Translations under genes and position numbers: made by a program
Source of the DNA: Streptomyces pseudovenezuelae
Lineage (GTDB): Bacteria; Actinomycetota; Actinomycetes; Streptomycetales; Streptomycetaceae
Assembly: GCF_001513955.1 (NCBI RefSeq)
Contig: NZ_KQ948147.1
Coordinates: 134,532 to 198,531 of the forward strand
Length of the DNA: 64,000 bases
Direction: 5' to 3'
Part shown: positions 63,650 to 64,000 of the stretch, one piece after another
How the letters are laid out: each line of letters begins with the position of its first letter
Position numbering within the stretch: position 1 is the first letter of the stretch
The notes under the pieces: generated by a model
Seen by the model: the letters and a program-made list of their open reading frames with translations, nothing else
The model's database searches: none
Told to the model about the DNA's origin: nothing

Positions 63650-63726
63650 GTCGGCACTGTATCCAGCGAGGCGTCCGCAGCTCGGCACGTGTCCAGTCGT
63701 ACGAATTACTCCTAGACTCCGGGGTC

Positions 63727-64000
63727 ATGCTGCGCGCCCTGGCTGTCGACGACGAACGCCCCTCGCTGGAGGAACTGCTCTACCTGCTGAGCGCCGACCC
63801 CCGGATCGGCAGTGTGGAGGGGGCCGGTGACGCCACCGAGGCGCTGCGCCGCATCAACCGCGCGCTGGAGTCCGGGCCGCACGGACCCGAGGCGATCGAC
63901 GTCGTGTTCCTGGACATCAACATGCCGGGCCTGGACGGTCTCGACCTCGCCCGGCTGCTGACCGGTTTCGCCAAGCCGCCGCTCGTCGTGTTCGTCACCG
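63727..64000 (+). CDS. Response regulator receiver (N-terminal part, cut by window edge)
   Basis: About 91 residues are present. LRALAVDDERPSLEELLYLL and VVFLDINMPGLDGLDLARLL are receiver motifs with the acidic pocket and phospho-accepting Asp. The form resembles LytTR-type regulators, but the output domain is outside the window. It is divergent from the Lrp gene, with about 77 bases between starts. Confidence 0.9.
   Translation, partial: MLRALAVDDERPSLEELLYLLSADPRIGSVEGAGDATEALRRINRALESGPHGPEAIDVVFLDINMPGLDGLDLARLLTGFAKPPLVVFVT

Overview
The window is high-GC actinomycete DNA, most likely a Streptomyces. The signs are pervasive third-position GC, GTGA/ATGA start-stop overlaps, GTG and TTG starts, rare TTA codons, SpoIIE/PAS phosphatases, ureABCFGD without ureE, and a ClpP of the Streptomyces multi-copy type. 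The centre (about 1.7-45.9 kb) is a large beta-lactam biosynthetic island. Degenerate transposase fragments bracket it, at about 0.7-1.1 kb and 46.0-46.15 kb. Outside it lie housekeeping genes: a truncated clpP on the left; urease, a secreted peptidase, SpoIIE-type phosphatases and arginine/ornithine catabolism on the right.

The island appears to encode two different bicyclic beta-lactam pathways. (1) Clavam arm: ornithine acetyltransferase (1741-2895), a TPR-LuxR regulator (3240-4859), then ceaS-bls-pah-cas (5404-10650) in the order known from clavulanate producers. These are followed by a FemAB-like transferase, an ATP-grasp ligase and an MFS exporter, which could make and export an aminoacyl or peptidyl clavam. 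The clavulanate-specific late genes are not seen. (2) Carbapenem arm: homologues of CarC (28442-29266), CarB (30482-31261) and CarA (31264-32700), the set that makes the simple carbapenem nucleus in Gram-negative bacteria. They sit in a roughly 20-kb plus-strand run that also holds an acyl-AMP ligase, an acyl-CoA dehydrogenase, two NRPSs (the second with a cysteine-type specificity code), a PLP decarboxylase, a free carrier protein, a peroxiredoxin, a rhodanese, argH, argG and an exporter. argG, argH and oat would feed arginine to CeaS.

A second CarA-like protein (42262-43686) has lost three catalytic elements and looks like a pseudoenzyme. It heads a run with catechol dioxygenase and 4-hydroxybenzoate hydroxylase genes. 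Upstream of it, transcribed the other way, are a ketosynthase whose active-site Cys is Ser and a flavin-dependent halogenase-like protein.

Three promoters (before ceaS, before the methyltransferase/DMT pair, before the second CarA-like gene) share an 18-bp operator, TAGGTAGAA(C/T)TACCGATG, placed 20-21 bp upstream of a TAGAAC -10 element. This ties the separate blocks into one apparent regulon, probably that of the LuxR-type regulator. The regulator gene has a TTA codon and is translationally coupled to a small upstream ORF. All functions are read from the sequence by eye and from remembered family motifs; no database search was run.
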